Below the pieces are notes generated by a model that searched no databases, had not been told where the DNA came from, and saw nothing but the letters and a program-made list of their open reading frames with translations. This document shows positions 53,538 through 63,757 of a stretch of 64,000 nucleotides of DNA, in pieces. Made by a program: the position numbers and the translations under genes. The stretch's first letter is position 1. The number at the start of each line of letters is the position of its first letter. Origin of the DNA: Trachythela sp. YZ-2020 (taxonomy: Eukaryota; Cnidaria; Anthozoa; Malacalcyonacea; Clavulariidae). The stretch is from the NCBI GenBank assembly GCA_016169945.1, contig JADLSH010000190.1:5394001-5458000 (forward strand), written 5' to 3'.

Positions 53538-55035
53538 CTAGTGTTGCATTTTTCGCAACCGTTCCTGGTTAGGTCTTAAATTGTGTATATATCTACTCAC
53601 TTGGATTATCCACCAAACCCAGTATTCTAGTTCAACCAAGTGAAGTGCCAAAAAAATCTTTGAAGTTTTTCATTAAACATTGAAACAATTGTCTCGTTCA
53701 ATTCTCATCTGTATCCCTATAAAATGAAGAAGTGAATTTTTCTCTGCTAAGTTGCCACAAAACATAGCTTTAAATACAGTACTGCTTGTCGCAAGAACAT
53801 ACTTGTGTGAGGGACGTTAAGGGGGCGGGGGGGGTTCCAAATCCCAGTTCCTAGCAAAATTGTGGCCCAAATCCCAGTTTTCAACCCAATTTTGCCCCAA
53901 ATCCCAGTTACAAAATCTGTTGTCGGGCTAGCCCGCCCAATGTGGAGCAAATTTAATACAAAAGATTTTGATTAGTGCTAGTTATAAGAGGGGAAGGGTA
54001 GTGCAAACTTTATTTCATTTTGTACAAATATTATTACCTCTTAGTTCATACACAACACAACAAAACAGTTAGCCTGTGCACAGCCATAAATAGCCTACAC
54101 AATAGTAGGCAGTGATGGGGAGTAGTATTATAGGGGCCGTTCGATCGCCTTTTTTGAGGAGGAGCAAGGGGGGAGCGCATCATTAAATATTCAAACATCA
54201 TTAGCATATGGTACATTAGCATATGGAGCGGAGCATGAATATTAGCATATGAGAGTGTGCAACATCAACATAATATAGGGCGGCGCATGATCATTAGCAT
54301 ACAGGGGGAGCATTATGTAATTAACATAAACATTCATTAATTATGCAACTTAATTCGTGCTACTCCTTTGACATCTCTCAACCCTCATTAGTATGACGTC
54401 ACAAATCATGGTGAATTTTGCTGAGTTCAACGTTTTCCGTTTTTCCCAAACCTGATAATTCCATAAACATACTTTATAATAAAGTCCAATCTATCGAATG
54501 CTTATATTACAAATATACCTCTTCTAAAAAGTTTTCAAGCGTTTATTTAGTAAAGTCTATACAAGCAAGATTTACAAACATTGTGGTTTTGGCGTTAGAA
54601 ACATAAATATTTTGATGCATTTGTTGCTAATATAAACTAAAGACTCAATACCTTAACTCATTAAGGGATTAAGTCAAAAAGGCTTGTTTGGGCGAAATAA
54701 CCGTTTTATGCTTCTTTGCATTTTTATCACAATAGGTAAGCGTTGGGCATGGTAACATTTTCGATTTATAAACTCGTTGTTAGTAATAGATATATTCTCG
54801 TATCTAGTAAACTGTAAATATAACTACAAAACGAGAAGATCTTAAAGTTTATCGGCATAGTATATGCAAGCGTTGCTAAAGTCTTATAGAGAAATACAAA
54901 TACATGTTTGCGAAGCGAATATATAAATGTAACTCTAAGTCAAAGCTTTCATTTTATTACCAATAATACATTTAATATTACACTATGTAAAATCAGCGAG
55001 ACATATATACGAGAAATTTAAAAGAGTAATAGTCA

Positions 55036-55430
55036 TGGACTATAGTCATAGACTATAGTCATAGTCATAGACTATAGTCATAGTCATAGACTATAGTCAT
55101 AGACTATAGTCATAGACTATAGTCATATACTATAGTCATAGACTATAGTCATAGACTATAGTCATAGACTATAGTCATAGACTATAGTCATAGACTATAG
55201 TCATGGACTATAGTCATAGACTATAGTCATGGACTATAGTCATAGACTATAGTCATAGACTATAGTCATAGACTATAGTCATAGACTATAGTCATAGACT
55301 ATAGTCATAGACTATAGTCATAGACTATAGTCATAGACTATAGTCATAGACTATAGTCATAGACTATAGTCATAGACTATAGTCATAGACTATAGTCATA
55401 GACTATAGTCATAGACTATAGTCATAGACT
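55036..55430. repeat. 13-bp minisatellite (catagactatagt)n
   Basis: About 30 very regular units. Each contains the palindrome gactatagtc, so the array can itself form repeated hairpins. Confidence 0.97.
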
Positions 55431-55439
55431 TGGGAGATC

Positions 55440-55545
55440 TTATGATATCATTTTAGGATATCATTTTAGGATATCGTTTTAGGATATCATTTTAGGATAT
55501 CATAGAGTATCTTAGGATATTATTTTAGTATATCATAGAGTATCT
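55440..55545. repeat. Short tandem repeat (ttaggatatcattt)n
   Basis: Five to seven units around ggatatc, decaying to the right. Confidence 0.85.
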
Positions 55546-58383
55546 TACAAAAGTAAAATCTCTTTGCTTAAAGTTTTCTGGTTCGTGTTCGCTCAGGCAT
55601 GTCTGGGGAGATGACTGTTTGGCTGTGTTAATGACAGGTTTAATGATTTAAAAAGTACAAAATGTACTATGCAAAACTAGATTTAATTGCTTTCACCTAA
55701 CAAGACATTGGCAACGCATAGAATTGTGCTAGGTTTCTCTTTTAAATTTCTCGTATATATGTCTCGCTGATTTTACATAGTGTAATGTTAAATGTATTAT
55801 TGGTAATAAAATGAAAGCTTTGACTTAGAGTTACGTTTATATATTCGCTTCGCAAACATGTATTTGTATTTCTCTATATATAAGACTTTAGCAACGCTTG
55901 CATCTACTATGCCGATAAACTTTAAGATAGGAGACCCGGCCGTCTATTGCTGACTCGGCTCAAGATCACTGGCCAAAACTGAAAATCCAATATGGCGGTT
56001 CAACCGGGCAAGAGTGCATAGAAACTATACTAGACGTTACTATCACAATTGAAGTGCTGCGAGTTGCGACCATTTACTATTTAGTAGTAAATACTTGTAA
56101 TCGCGCGACGTATTTTCAATTGAAGAGTTTAAGCATGCGACGGTTTCCTCAACATGGACGTCACGCATCTTTAATGCTCAGTTTTTGTAGGCGTGATGCC
56201 AGTGTTGACAACAACGTCACATGCTTAAACTGTTAAGTAAAATCATGTGGTACAATAGTGTCAAGTGTCATATAACCCGCAACCCCAACAGAATAGAACA
56301 AAACATCAATATTAAGATTTAAGATAAAGTACTTATTACAAGTGCGTTCTTCTAGTGGTTCGCAAGTCTCAAAAGTCTATGCATGAATTAGATCATTAAC
56401 CTTGCTCGTCAGTAGGATCATATGAAAGTTTGATTTGTTAATCCAACCCCAACAGAACATCAATGTTAAGATTTAAGGTAAAGTACTTATTAAAAGTGCG
56501 TTCTTCTAGTGCTTCGCAAAATGAATCATATGGACTTTTAATTGTTTGGCATCTTTTAAAATAGCAAGCATGATGCTTCTTTCAGATGACGTGGTGAAGT
56601 CCAGTGTTAAGTCCAAGATCTAATAAAAGAAGAAAGACTCTTCTCAAACTCATTAATAATTCATTGGCAATTTACTCAATCAGACAGCTCCATTCCGTCA
56701 CGTGAATGGGCTTTCATACCCGGTAAAACACTTCATCAAACACTAGTAGTTTCATTCATCGTAATTTAACAAAAAATCAATGCGATTGTCCTAACACGGT
56801 GCCTGATTGGTTCACTGCCTTTCGTTTTGAGAAGCCATTTCAAAAACTCGTTCTGCGTGTTTGATCACAGTAACAAAAAACCTCGAACGCTAATGAATCT
56901 CTCGGTAGCATTCTCGTGTTTTGATGCATGATCAAACACTCCAACTCGTTTTTGAAATAGTACATATAAGTACATTGTTCCCCCTATTAAAGGCATTCAA
57001 ATACAAATACATCTTTAATTTGACATATTGATTAGAAAAATACACTTACATCTCTTCAGTGATCAATAGTCTGCCCTCAAAAGCCTTTGTGGCCTTGATA
57101 TATACTTCCAACAAGAAATAGAGTTGGGTTTGATATAATAGTATAGTAGAAAAATACACTTACTTCTCTTTACAAAATCAATATAACACAGCGCCAAACA
57201 ATGCCAACTTGCCAAGAAAAGCCTCGAAGAAGAAAGAGAACGTGGTGACGCGTCACGGTGTTGCGTAGCGCACAATTTAATAATGTTCGCCGCTGATCGG
57301 CAGTCATTGTGTATACCGAAGATCATTGCCCACGAAATGGTGAGAATCGAGATTGCGAACGCATATGCCATATATACTCAGGAGACCTCGTTAAGATTAG
57401 TGAGCTGCTCGCCTTACGGCTCGCAGCGATTATTATAAAACTGATTTTGGGTTTCGTGTACTTGGGTTTGTGGCTTTCAAAGCTAAATATGTATACTTCA
57501 TCGTTAGAAGCAACTAATTAGACAGAAAAAATACTCTGAAATCATGTGTAGCGTATAAACTCGCAAAATTTAACGAGGGAAATCTACGGCGCTACGCGCC
57601 TTGTCCTTTAACGAGTAAGTTTTCCACCTCGGATCTTACTGAAAACATCCTACCATCTAAAATAAATGGGTTTTGTATTGTTACATATGTATTAGACTGC
57701 AAATTTTCTCTTGTACAGTATATAACAAGGTGTGCTAAATTGAATAAACTCTACATCAAAGTAAATAAAGTAATTTGATTTTTGGTGTATTAATGGCAGA
57801 GTGGCACGTACATGCGGTTTCCATGTCCACAGTTTGGATTCAATTGCTGCAGTTGTTTGATTATCATTTTGCCTTGGTCGCCTTTCAGATGAGTGTCTAC
57901 AATTTGACTAGAACTAAACATTGCAAGCTATCTCAACATAATCTGTTCTTCAATTCACTACTGGAACAAATATGTTTGTCCTTGCTGGACCTCAAGGGTC
58001 AACAGTTTAGACAGAACTAGAAGAAGTATCCAGTATATGTATTGGAGCACATTTGAAAAGTGTTCACAAATAAAAGGGAGCAATCTTGACATCACCAGGG
58101 TGTCCCGGAATAGCAAATTAGAATATGGCAGACTTTCAATGGCTTTATCTTGTGCTTGGGGCTGACAAGAATCAGGAAAAACAAGAAACCATGGCTTTAG
58201 CCCCTCCCCCACCCATAATTTGTCATACATATTGTGATTTCTAGTAGAATACACATAAGTTAAAGAAGTTAAACTAAAGAAAACATTATATATACGCCAG
58301 ATTAGCTAACTATAAAGGGCTTTTGTAATTTGTTAACGATCAGATACTTGACAATCAGCTACTTGACAGTCAGTGATCTTAAA

Positions 58384-58600
58384 TTTTCCCCCAAAGTGCA
58401 CGAAATGGCACTTCAGAGATTGTAGATTTCACAATTTTCTGGGGAAACATGGCCCCATACCCCCTAAAGGGCTCATGCCTTCAACATTCGTTTCTAGTGC
58501 CACTGTACCCTCTGAGATTTTTAGCCCCCCACACCCAATGCAAAAAATGCTCCGCGGTCCCTGTAATATCCCCTGATCTGGTAATATCCCAGTGATCCAA
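58384..58600. repeat. Dispersed repeat, third copy (see 10612)
   Basis: Shares aagtgca-gaaatggc, agattgtagatttcacaatt and tcatgccttcaaca with the other copies. Confidence 0.5.
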
Positions 58601-58987
58601 TTAAACGATTTGGTACTGGACAATGTCACGAACGAAATAGATACCCCAAAAGCAAACAGTCAAATTCTAGTAAGAATTACAAACCGTACGTATGGAAATC
58701 GGCAAATTAAAAAAACTTGCGAAAGACAACGAAATTTTAACAATTTTAATAACTTGATTTATCTGACACCAAGTAACTCGCAATCTACTTATGCTGCGGC
58801 ACAACCTTCAACTTTATCACAAACCTTTAACCAAGTACCGTATAACTTTGCTCCTCGGATAATGCTTTCAAATACGATGTCCCTTGTGCCTAAACTAGTG
58901 GAAATACAAGAGTTCTTGCTACGAAAACGCGTTGACATTGGTCTCATTACGGAGACTTGGCTCAACGACAATATTAGTGATTCCATT
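58600..58987 (+). pseudogene. Non-LTR retrotransposon fragment (ORF2 start, endonuclease)
   Basis: Open frame ending in RIMLSNTMSLVPKLVEIQEF, then LLRKRVDIGLITETWLND, the N-terminal motifs of an APE-type endonuclease (N..S...K..E...F......I..ITETWL). It is cut off at 58987 by a foldback sequence. Confidence 0.8.
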
Positions 58988-59168
58988 AGTAGTATAGGAA
59001 ATGGGGGTATCGGCACACTTTTCCTAAAGACCGCCCTTCCACGCAAACCTAGGATTTTGCGGAGACCATTCCCCAGACGCACTATGGTCACCACTTACGC
59101 CGTCATATTTGCGTGGAAACGCGGTCAGTCTGAAACTATGACCGATACCCCCATTTCCTATACTACTC
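58988..59168. mobile_element. Foldback MITE at the left border of the virus-like block
   Basis: Ends agtagtataggaaatggggg (continuing tatcgg) and its complement near 59140-59168, with inner arms aagaccgcccttccacgc-type pairs. It separates the endonuclease fragment from the polymerase gene. Confidence 0.65.
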
Positions 59169-59204
59169 TATGGTTATGCTTTTCGAGTATTTTTTGCGCA
59201 ACAA

Positions 59205-62200
59205 TTACGCAGAATATTCTGCGGATATATCCCTATGTCCGTAGGCTAGGGAGTCAACTCCATTGTCTAGTAGATATCTTTTATCATCAAAACAGCTTAA
59301 TGATATCTTATTTATGTTGTGAGTACCAAGGTTATGATTTTTGCTTCTAATACTTTTCATATCATGTCTAAGTATCTTTGATTTGAATAGCACTTTCTTA
59401 TAGTCAGAGTGTTTAATATTATCCTTAACTACAGATTTTTTAACACCCTTGCATTTCTTTATTACGTTGTTATTACCAACATCCACGGAGTAGTTTTTAC
59501 TACGGAGGCCAACTAATTCTATTATTGGTTTTCCAGCTGTTTCATCCTTCATTTTACCAATTACCTTCTTATTCTCCTTAAAGTAAAAGGGGCTATCCTC
59601 AGGGTAGTCACTATTATCAAATAGTTATTTATCCTTTATTAGATCCTCATACACATTCTCAGTCACTATCTCATACAATAAAGAGTCGGTGTCCGTGAAG
59701 AGTAACTTAACACCATCTCCGTAGACCTTCTTGGTGTAGTTATAGTGGAAGTCGTACATTAACTTTTTAGATAAATCAAGGATGCACATCCCAACATACG
59801 CTGGACGATTCAACAATAATGACTCCTTAATCTTATGAACAACTACTAGGTCCTTATTAATTATTTTACTACTAACAAATGTTGGTTTACTAACCAACTT
59901 AGACAGTTGTTTTTCATTGGTCACAAGTCTAACATCAACTCTCTTTCTCAGATTTTCCATGGTTTTGCCAAACACACTATTATTCATTAGCTTAAAGAAA
60001 TCCTTCTCAAAAGCATTCTTAGCAGCTGTTCTTTTAACTGTGTTAAAGTCAATATACTCCCCCAGCCACTTACTCTGACGAAATTCTAGAATCCTATGAA
60101 CTTTAGTGACCTTAATACCAAGATCCATATACAGTTTAAGGTTCTCATAATGACAGACATACTTCTTTTTATTATACAATGTAGTCATCAGTTTTCTCAT
60201 ATTACCAGTTTTAAGGTCGAACTTATTACAGATACCAAGGCAATATTTAGATAATTCAGACTTATCAATCACCAAATGTTCAGGTGCTAGTGGATAGTCA
60301 TTATGCATATCATGAAGTTCCTCAGGGTATTCCAAATCAACCTCCAAAATGATACCCTTACCACTATCTGGAGTGTACTTGCTAAGGTTAGCCTTCTGAG
60401 GGTCCAACCACTTAAATCCACCGGTTGGCAAGGATTGGCTCATTGCCCACCCATATAGGTTATTAGCATCTAGGTACATAAGGTACTTAGTTGGCTCATT
60501 CTCATTATAATCGTCGAGGTAGGGATTATTTGCCTTAGCATACCTTTTGGAGATGTAACTAATTCCCCCACGCATACCTTTTTCAACGAACTGATACATA
60601 TCAATGTCTGTAATAAGGTCAAGCTCAATACCAGTCATCTTTAACATTGCATCCCATGCCAGCCCAGGAGATGTGAAGTAGTGGCAAGGATCCAACTTGT
60701 AGTTCTCAATACATGTCTCCCTAAAGTTCTCAAATACATCAGACAGTAGTGCAACATCACTTCTCAGATATAGATCATGATAATCTCCCATATCCCGCAT
60801 GACTTTCTTAGCGTGACCGTAGTCCTCCTCTGAGATGCCACGGTCATCCAATTTGGAGTAGAACTTCTCAATACTAGGTAATTCTGGTATACTAAACTTT
60901 GTAAAAGAGTCCATATAATCATACGGGTAAACCCCCTTTCTAGACATTACTGTGATGTCATCACCAAACTCCTGAGCGGTGTATTTAAATTTATTAGGTG
61001 GAACATTAGCAACTAGCTTATCCAAAGAGCTACTCATATACTGCATACTATCTAGAAACACCAGATTAGGACCAAGCATAATAGCCATGTATCTCTCCAT
61101 GTTATTTGGGATGCAGTTAACAGTCAACCCAAATTCACTAGCCACCTCACCAACTTGCTGCATTATAAGGTGACTATCATAGCCCCTCAGATTATGAAAG
61201 ATTACAGGTATTTTATTAGTCATCCTAAAGTTCCTGCTACACAATTGGTGAGCTGATCCTCTATACTTTCCAGTGGCGTGGCAGTGATCCCTAACAGTAA
61301 TATCCTCACTTGTGTACTTCACACCGCAAATATGACAGCTCCTTTGAGACTTATAATGCTTCTCATCATTTTTACTCATTAAACTCTTCCATTCTAACTG
61401 TATTACAGTACTCAACCTCTTCTAACATCTTCCTCAAAAACTTATTCACAGCATTATACCCTCTATAAATCTGAACCGGCTTGCTAAATGAGTCATCGTA
61501 CCCACAAACAACCTTATATCCATATCCGCAGTCAACATGCTCCTGAAGTTTCCCAGGGTCTTCACTATCACCACTGCGGAGAATAGCCTCAAAGTCAGCA
61601 TATATGATTACTGGGAAGTTAATTCCACTGTACCCTAAATCCAACGTCTTAGCAAACACCCGATCATCCTTTCTAATCCTTGATGCATTTGTTTTTTGAG
61701 GGTTTAGCATTCTTATATGGCACCATCTAAAGCACTCATTATCAGAGTTCTGTATATTAACCAATCCCTTACGGTTGTGTCGTAGCTCATTAGGTAATGG
61801 TACATAGCTACTACCCTGGAGTGGAGTGTATTTATTTAGGTTAATATACTGACCATCAACGCTTTCAATAGCCCATCCAGACCCAGCTTCCATCCACGCA
61901 TCTATCACACTCAGAATTCGCTCTTCACCAATTTGCAGCTGTCCATCTATACTATTACCCGATGATGGTAGGATAATATCAGGTTTACTATTAATATACA
62001 CATCCTTATAAGTTGTAATGTCATCTTTCCCCTCCTTGTAGAACTTAATAACAATGGTTCTAACAAACTTAATACCCAGTGAGGTTTCCAATTCCTTACT
62101 TATTACTTTACGAACCGATTTCCTTGTTTCCTCTAATACGCTTATAGGATTTATGTCATCAATGTGTGCATGTATTTGAACTGATTTGGTGTATCCACGC

Positions 62201-62220
62201 AAGGCTTTCACTTGTCTCAT
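59205..62220 (-). pseudogene. polB: Family B DNA polymerase (Polinton/viral type), broken
   Basis: Replicative polymerase of the 'DNA polymerase type B, organellar and viral' family. Order of parts: N-terminal region from ATG 62220; ExoI YADFEAIL (about 61,605); a CHIC...HCH...C Cys/His cluster (about 61,340-61,240); ExoII FHNLRGYDSHLI; ExoIII YLRSDVALLSDVFE; motif A YLDANNLYGWAM; motif B NNSVFGKTMEN; motif C FTDTDSLLYE; and the C-terminal KxxG/VGLRSK and AYGH segments to about 59205. Two lesions: a frameshift near 61415-61372, where the first frame (stop at 61372) gives way to the second, and an in-frame TAA at 59627-59625 just after motif C. All catalytic motifs are otherwise intact, so inactivation looks recent, or one of the lesions could be an assembly error. 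Confidence 0.93.
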
Positions 62221-62250
62221 ACTATTAGTACACACTTTGTCCTTAAGTGC

Positions 62251-63078
62251 TTAAACGCACCCCCGGGACTCCCGGGAGTGGAATCCATTATAATGTGACA
62301 TTAACGTTTTCTCACTTTTAAACCCCCTACCACATTTCTTACACATAATCCTAATCAATTTCATATAATCACAGATCTCGGTGATTATATAGTCATAATC
62401 ACTACTAACAATACACTTATACCCATTCATCTCATAGCTTTTAAGTAGCTCCCTTTGACTGATAGATAACTTTGACTCAGCATTGGCCCCGCACTTAGGT
62501 GTTTTTAACTCTATACACAATCCACTATAACACTTATGTAAATTTCCAATTATTAAATCAGGTTGTCCCTTTTGGTAACCTTTAATATATGACTTAATTC
62601 TTTTGGATGATGTGTCCTGAAGTTCACCAAGACCAGCTATAATTAACGCATTACTGTGGAACCGTCTTATATAGCTAACCACCTTAGCATGTAAGTCAAT
62701 CTCATCAACTATTCTAAATGTAAATGTTTTAGGATCATTAAACAATTTATACTCTCCATACTTTCTAATACTAGGAAGAACCTCAGTCAACACCCAACGT
62801 TGGAATTGTTTAGCAGACTCTAATTTAGATTGGAATATAAGCGAGTACACTCCTGGCTCCAGTATGTAGACGGTCTTACCCCGGTGATTCACCGGGGTAG
62901 CCATTAGACGTTTGAACTCATCATCAACATGCCTTCTTATAGCAGAGTCCGTATCCTTATACCCTAAAGCCTTCGCTATCTCACACCCCTTGAATAAAAC
63001 CTGTCCACTTAGTATCACCGGATTTAATGTTACGCCTAATGTTTTGTGTGTAAACTCCCTTACTGCTAGTAGTGTCAT
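62251..63078 (-). CDS. Bro-N + VRR-NUC-like nuclease + C2H2 zinc-finger protein
   Basis: 275 residues from ATG 63078; the frame is open 4 codons further up with no other ATG. Residues 1-110 form a Bro-N DNA-binding domain (VLFKGCEIAKALGYKDTDSA, GKTVYILEPGVYSLIFQSKL, FQRWVLTEVLPSIRKYG), as in large DNA viruses and phages. Residues 150-240 carry a PD-(D/E)xK nuclease pattern of the VRR-NUC kind: GQPDLIIG, then GLCIELKTP, then SQRELLKSYEMNGYKCIV. The tail has CKKCGRGFKSEKTLMSHYNGFH, a C2H2-like finger. This suggests a DNA-binding nuclease that could process replication or recombination intermediates. It lies 30 bp upstream of the polymerase start. The frame is intact, so it may still be functional. 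Confidence 0.85.
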   Translation of the reverse strand: MTLLAVREFTHKTLGVTLNPVILSGQVLFKGCEIAKALGYKDTDSAIRRHVDDEFKRLMATPVNHRGKTVYILEPGVYSLIFQSKLESAKQFQRWVLTEVLPSIRKYGEYKLFNDPKTFTFRIVDEIDLHAKVVSYIRRFHSNALIIAGLGELQDTSSKRIKSYIKGYQKGQPDLIIGNLHKCYSGLCIELKTPKCGANAESKLSISQRELLKSYEMNGYKCIVSSDYDYIITEICDYMKLIRIMCKKCGRGFKSEKTLMSHYNGFHSRESRGCV

Positions 63079-63093
63079 ATATACTACCACACA

Positions 63094-63498
63094 CTATAAT
63101 AAATACCGGTAAATAGCATACCCAGTGCCTATACCAACCCCAGCAGTGGCCAATAGCTGATACTCACTCATCTCATCACTAGGATGGTAGTAGTCACTCA
63201 ACTTTGGTGAGCGCAACGGCTTACTTTGTGCCTGAATTTTATTCAATAATATTAAAGAGTCATTAGTAAGTGCAATGTCATCATTCGCATCCTTTATTTT
63301 ATCCCTTAGTTCTTGTATTTTATTACGTCTCAGTACTTCCTGTTCATAGAACTTTTCCTTAGCTGTGGCAAGGTCCTCTAGTGCTTTATTATGTCTCCTC
63401 ATCTCGGATTCATACCCGTTCTTATCAATAAACTTAAACAAATAACCAGCACCAGCAAACGATATCGCTGCGAATGTTGTTTGTACCACTGATTGCAT
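63094..63498 (-). CDS. Coiled-coil membrane protein, virus-like block
   Basis: 134 residues from ATG 63498. An N-terminal hydrophobic segment (TTFAAISFAGAGYLF) is followed by a charged helical stretch at about 28-90 (RRHNKALEDLATAKEKFYEQ, ELRDKIKDANDDIALTN), probably a coiled coil. A KLSDYYHPSDEMSEYQ linker and a second hydrophobic segment (LLATAGVGIGTGYAIYRYLL) end the protein. Family not recognised with certainty; the two-TM plus coiled-coil layout suggests a virion-membrane or structural accessory protein. It starts 19 bp after the neighbouring gene and stops 15 bp before the Bro-N ATG. Confidence 0.75.
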   Translation of the reverse strand: MQSVVQTTFAAISFAGAGYLFKFIDKNGYESEMRRHNKALEDLATAKEKFYEQEVLRRNKIQELRDKIKDANDDIALTNDSLILLNKIQAQSKPLRSPKLSDYYHPSDEMSEYQLLATAGVGIGTGYAIYRYLL

Positions 63499-63517
63499 TA
63501 TACCACTCCCGGAGGTA

Positions 63518-63742
63518 TTACTTAAAAGGGTCTGATGGTAGATACTTTTTGTCTTGTAGATACTTAACTGCCAAAGCGCTACCAGACACAGCCACTGCCA
63601 ACTTCGCGGTTCCCATTAGTGACTCTGGAGTTGACAATGGTTCCTTTAGTATCTTCTTACTAATCATACTCAAGCCCACTGCACCAAATGTTATCATAAT
63701 TGAATTATACACCCGGTTCATTAAATCTTTTTCCTCAGACAT
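63518..63742 (-). CDS. Small two-TM protein, virus-like block
   Basis: 74 residues from ATG 63742: an acidic start, hydrophobic segments VYNSIMITFGAVGLSMI and GTAKLAVAVSGSALAVKYL separated by a basic/proline loop (KKILKEPLSTPES), and the tail LPSDPFK. Function unknown. Compactly placed between two other membrane-protein genes. Confidence 0.7.
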   Translation of the reverse strand: MSEEKDLMNRVYNSIMITFGAVGLSMISKKILKEPLSTPESLMGTAKLAVAVSGSALAVKYLQDKKYLPSDPFK

Positions 63743-63757
63743 ACTGTTGTATTATAT

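Larger units (their letters stand above)
52656..53650. repeat. Tandem and inverted array of tRNA-like SINEs
   Basis: Three direct copies of a roughly 271-275-bp unit start at agatatatacacaatttaag (52656, 52931, 53202). A fourth, inverted copy ends near 53650. The last two units meet at about 53395 in a palindrome with arms of about 65 bp (gttatcgggtgtgcgggttg and complement). Each unit contains a tRNA-like head followed by a gttgc-attttt-gcaac hairpin and tail. Confidence 0.9.
54834..55930. mobile_element. Foldback element with ~195-bp arms around a minisatellite
   Basis: The left arm (about 54834-55030: gatcttaaagtttatcggca ... tatacgagaaatttaaaaga) is mirrored by the right arm (about 55736-55930). 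Between them lie a 13-bp tandem repeat (55036-55430) and a 14-bp one (55440-55545). Resembles Foldback-type transposons; no coding capacity. Confidence 0.8.
51237..58590. other. Intergenic region right of GLTP
   Basis: Holds the GPCR relic, non-LTR debris, SINE array and a large foldback, listed separately. 53.65-54.8 kb and 56.0-58.3 kb contain short local repeats (e.g. caaatcccagtt at 53.85 kb, attagcatatg at 54.2 kb) and no gene I can support. Confidence 0.55.

Noticed and set aside
57063..57371. Minus-strand frame starting MAYAFAISILTISWAM with a nearby GTAAGT donor
   Set aside because: Could be a signal-peptide exon, but no downstream exon in phase was found and the composition is not convincing.
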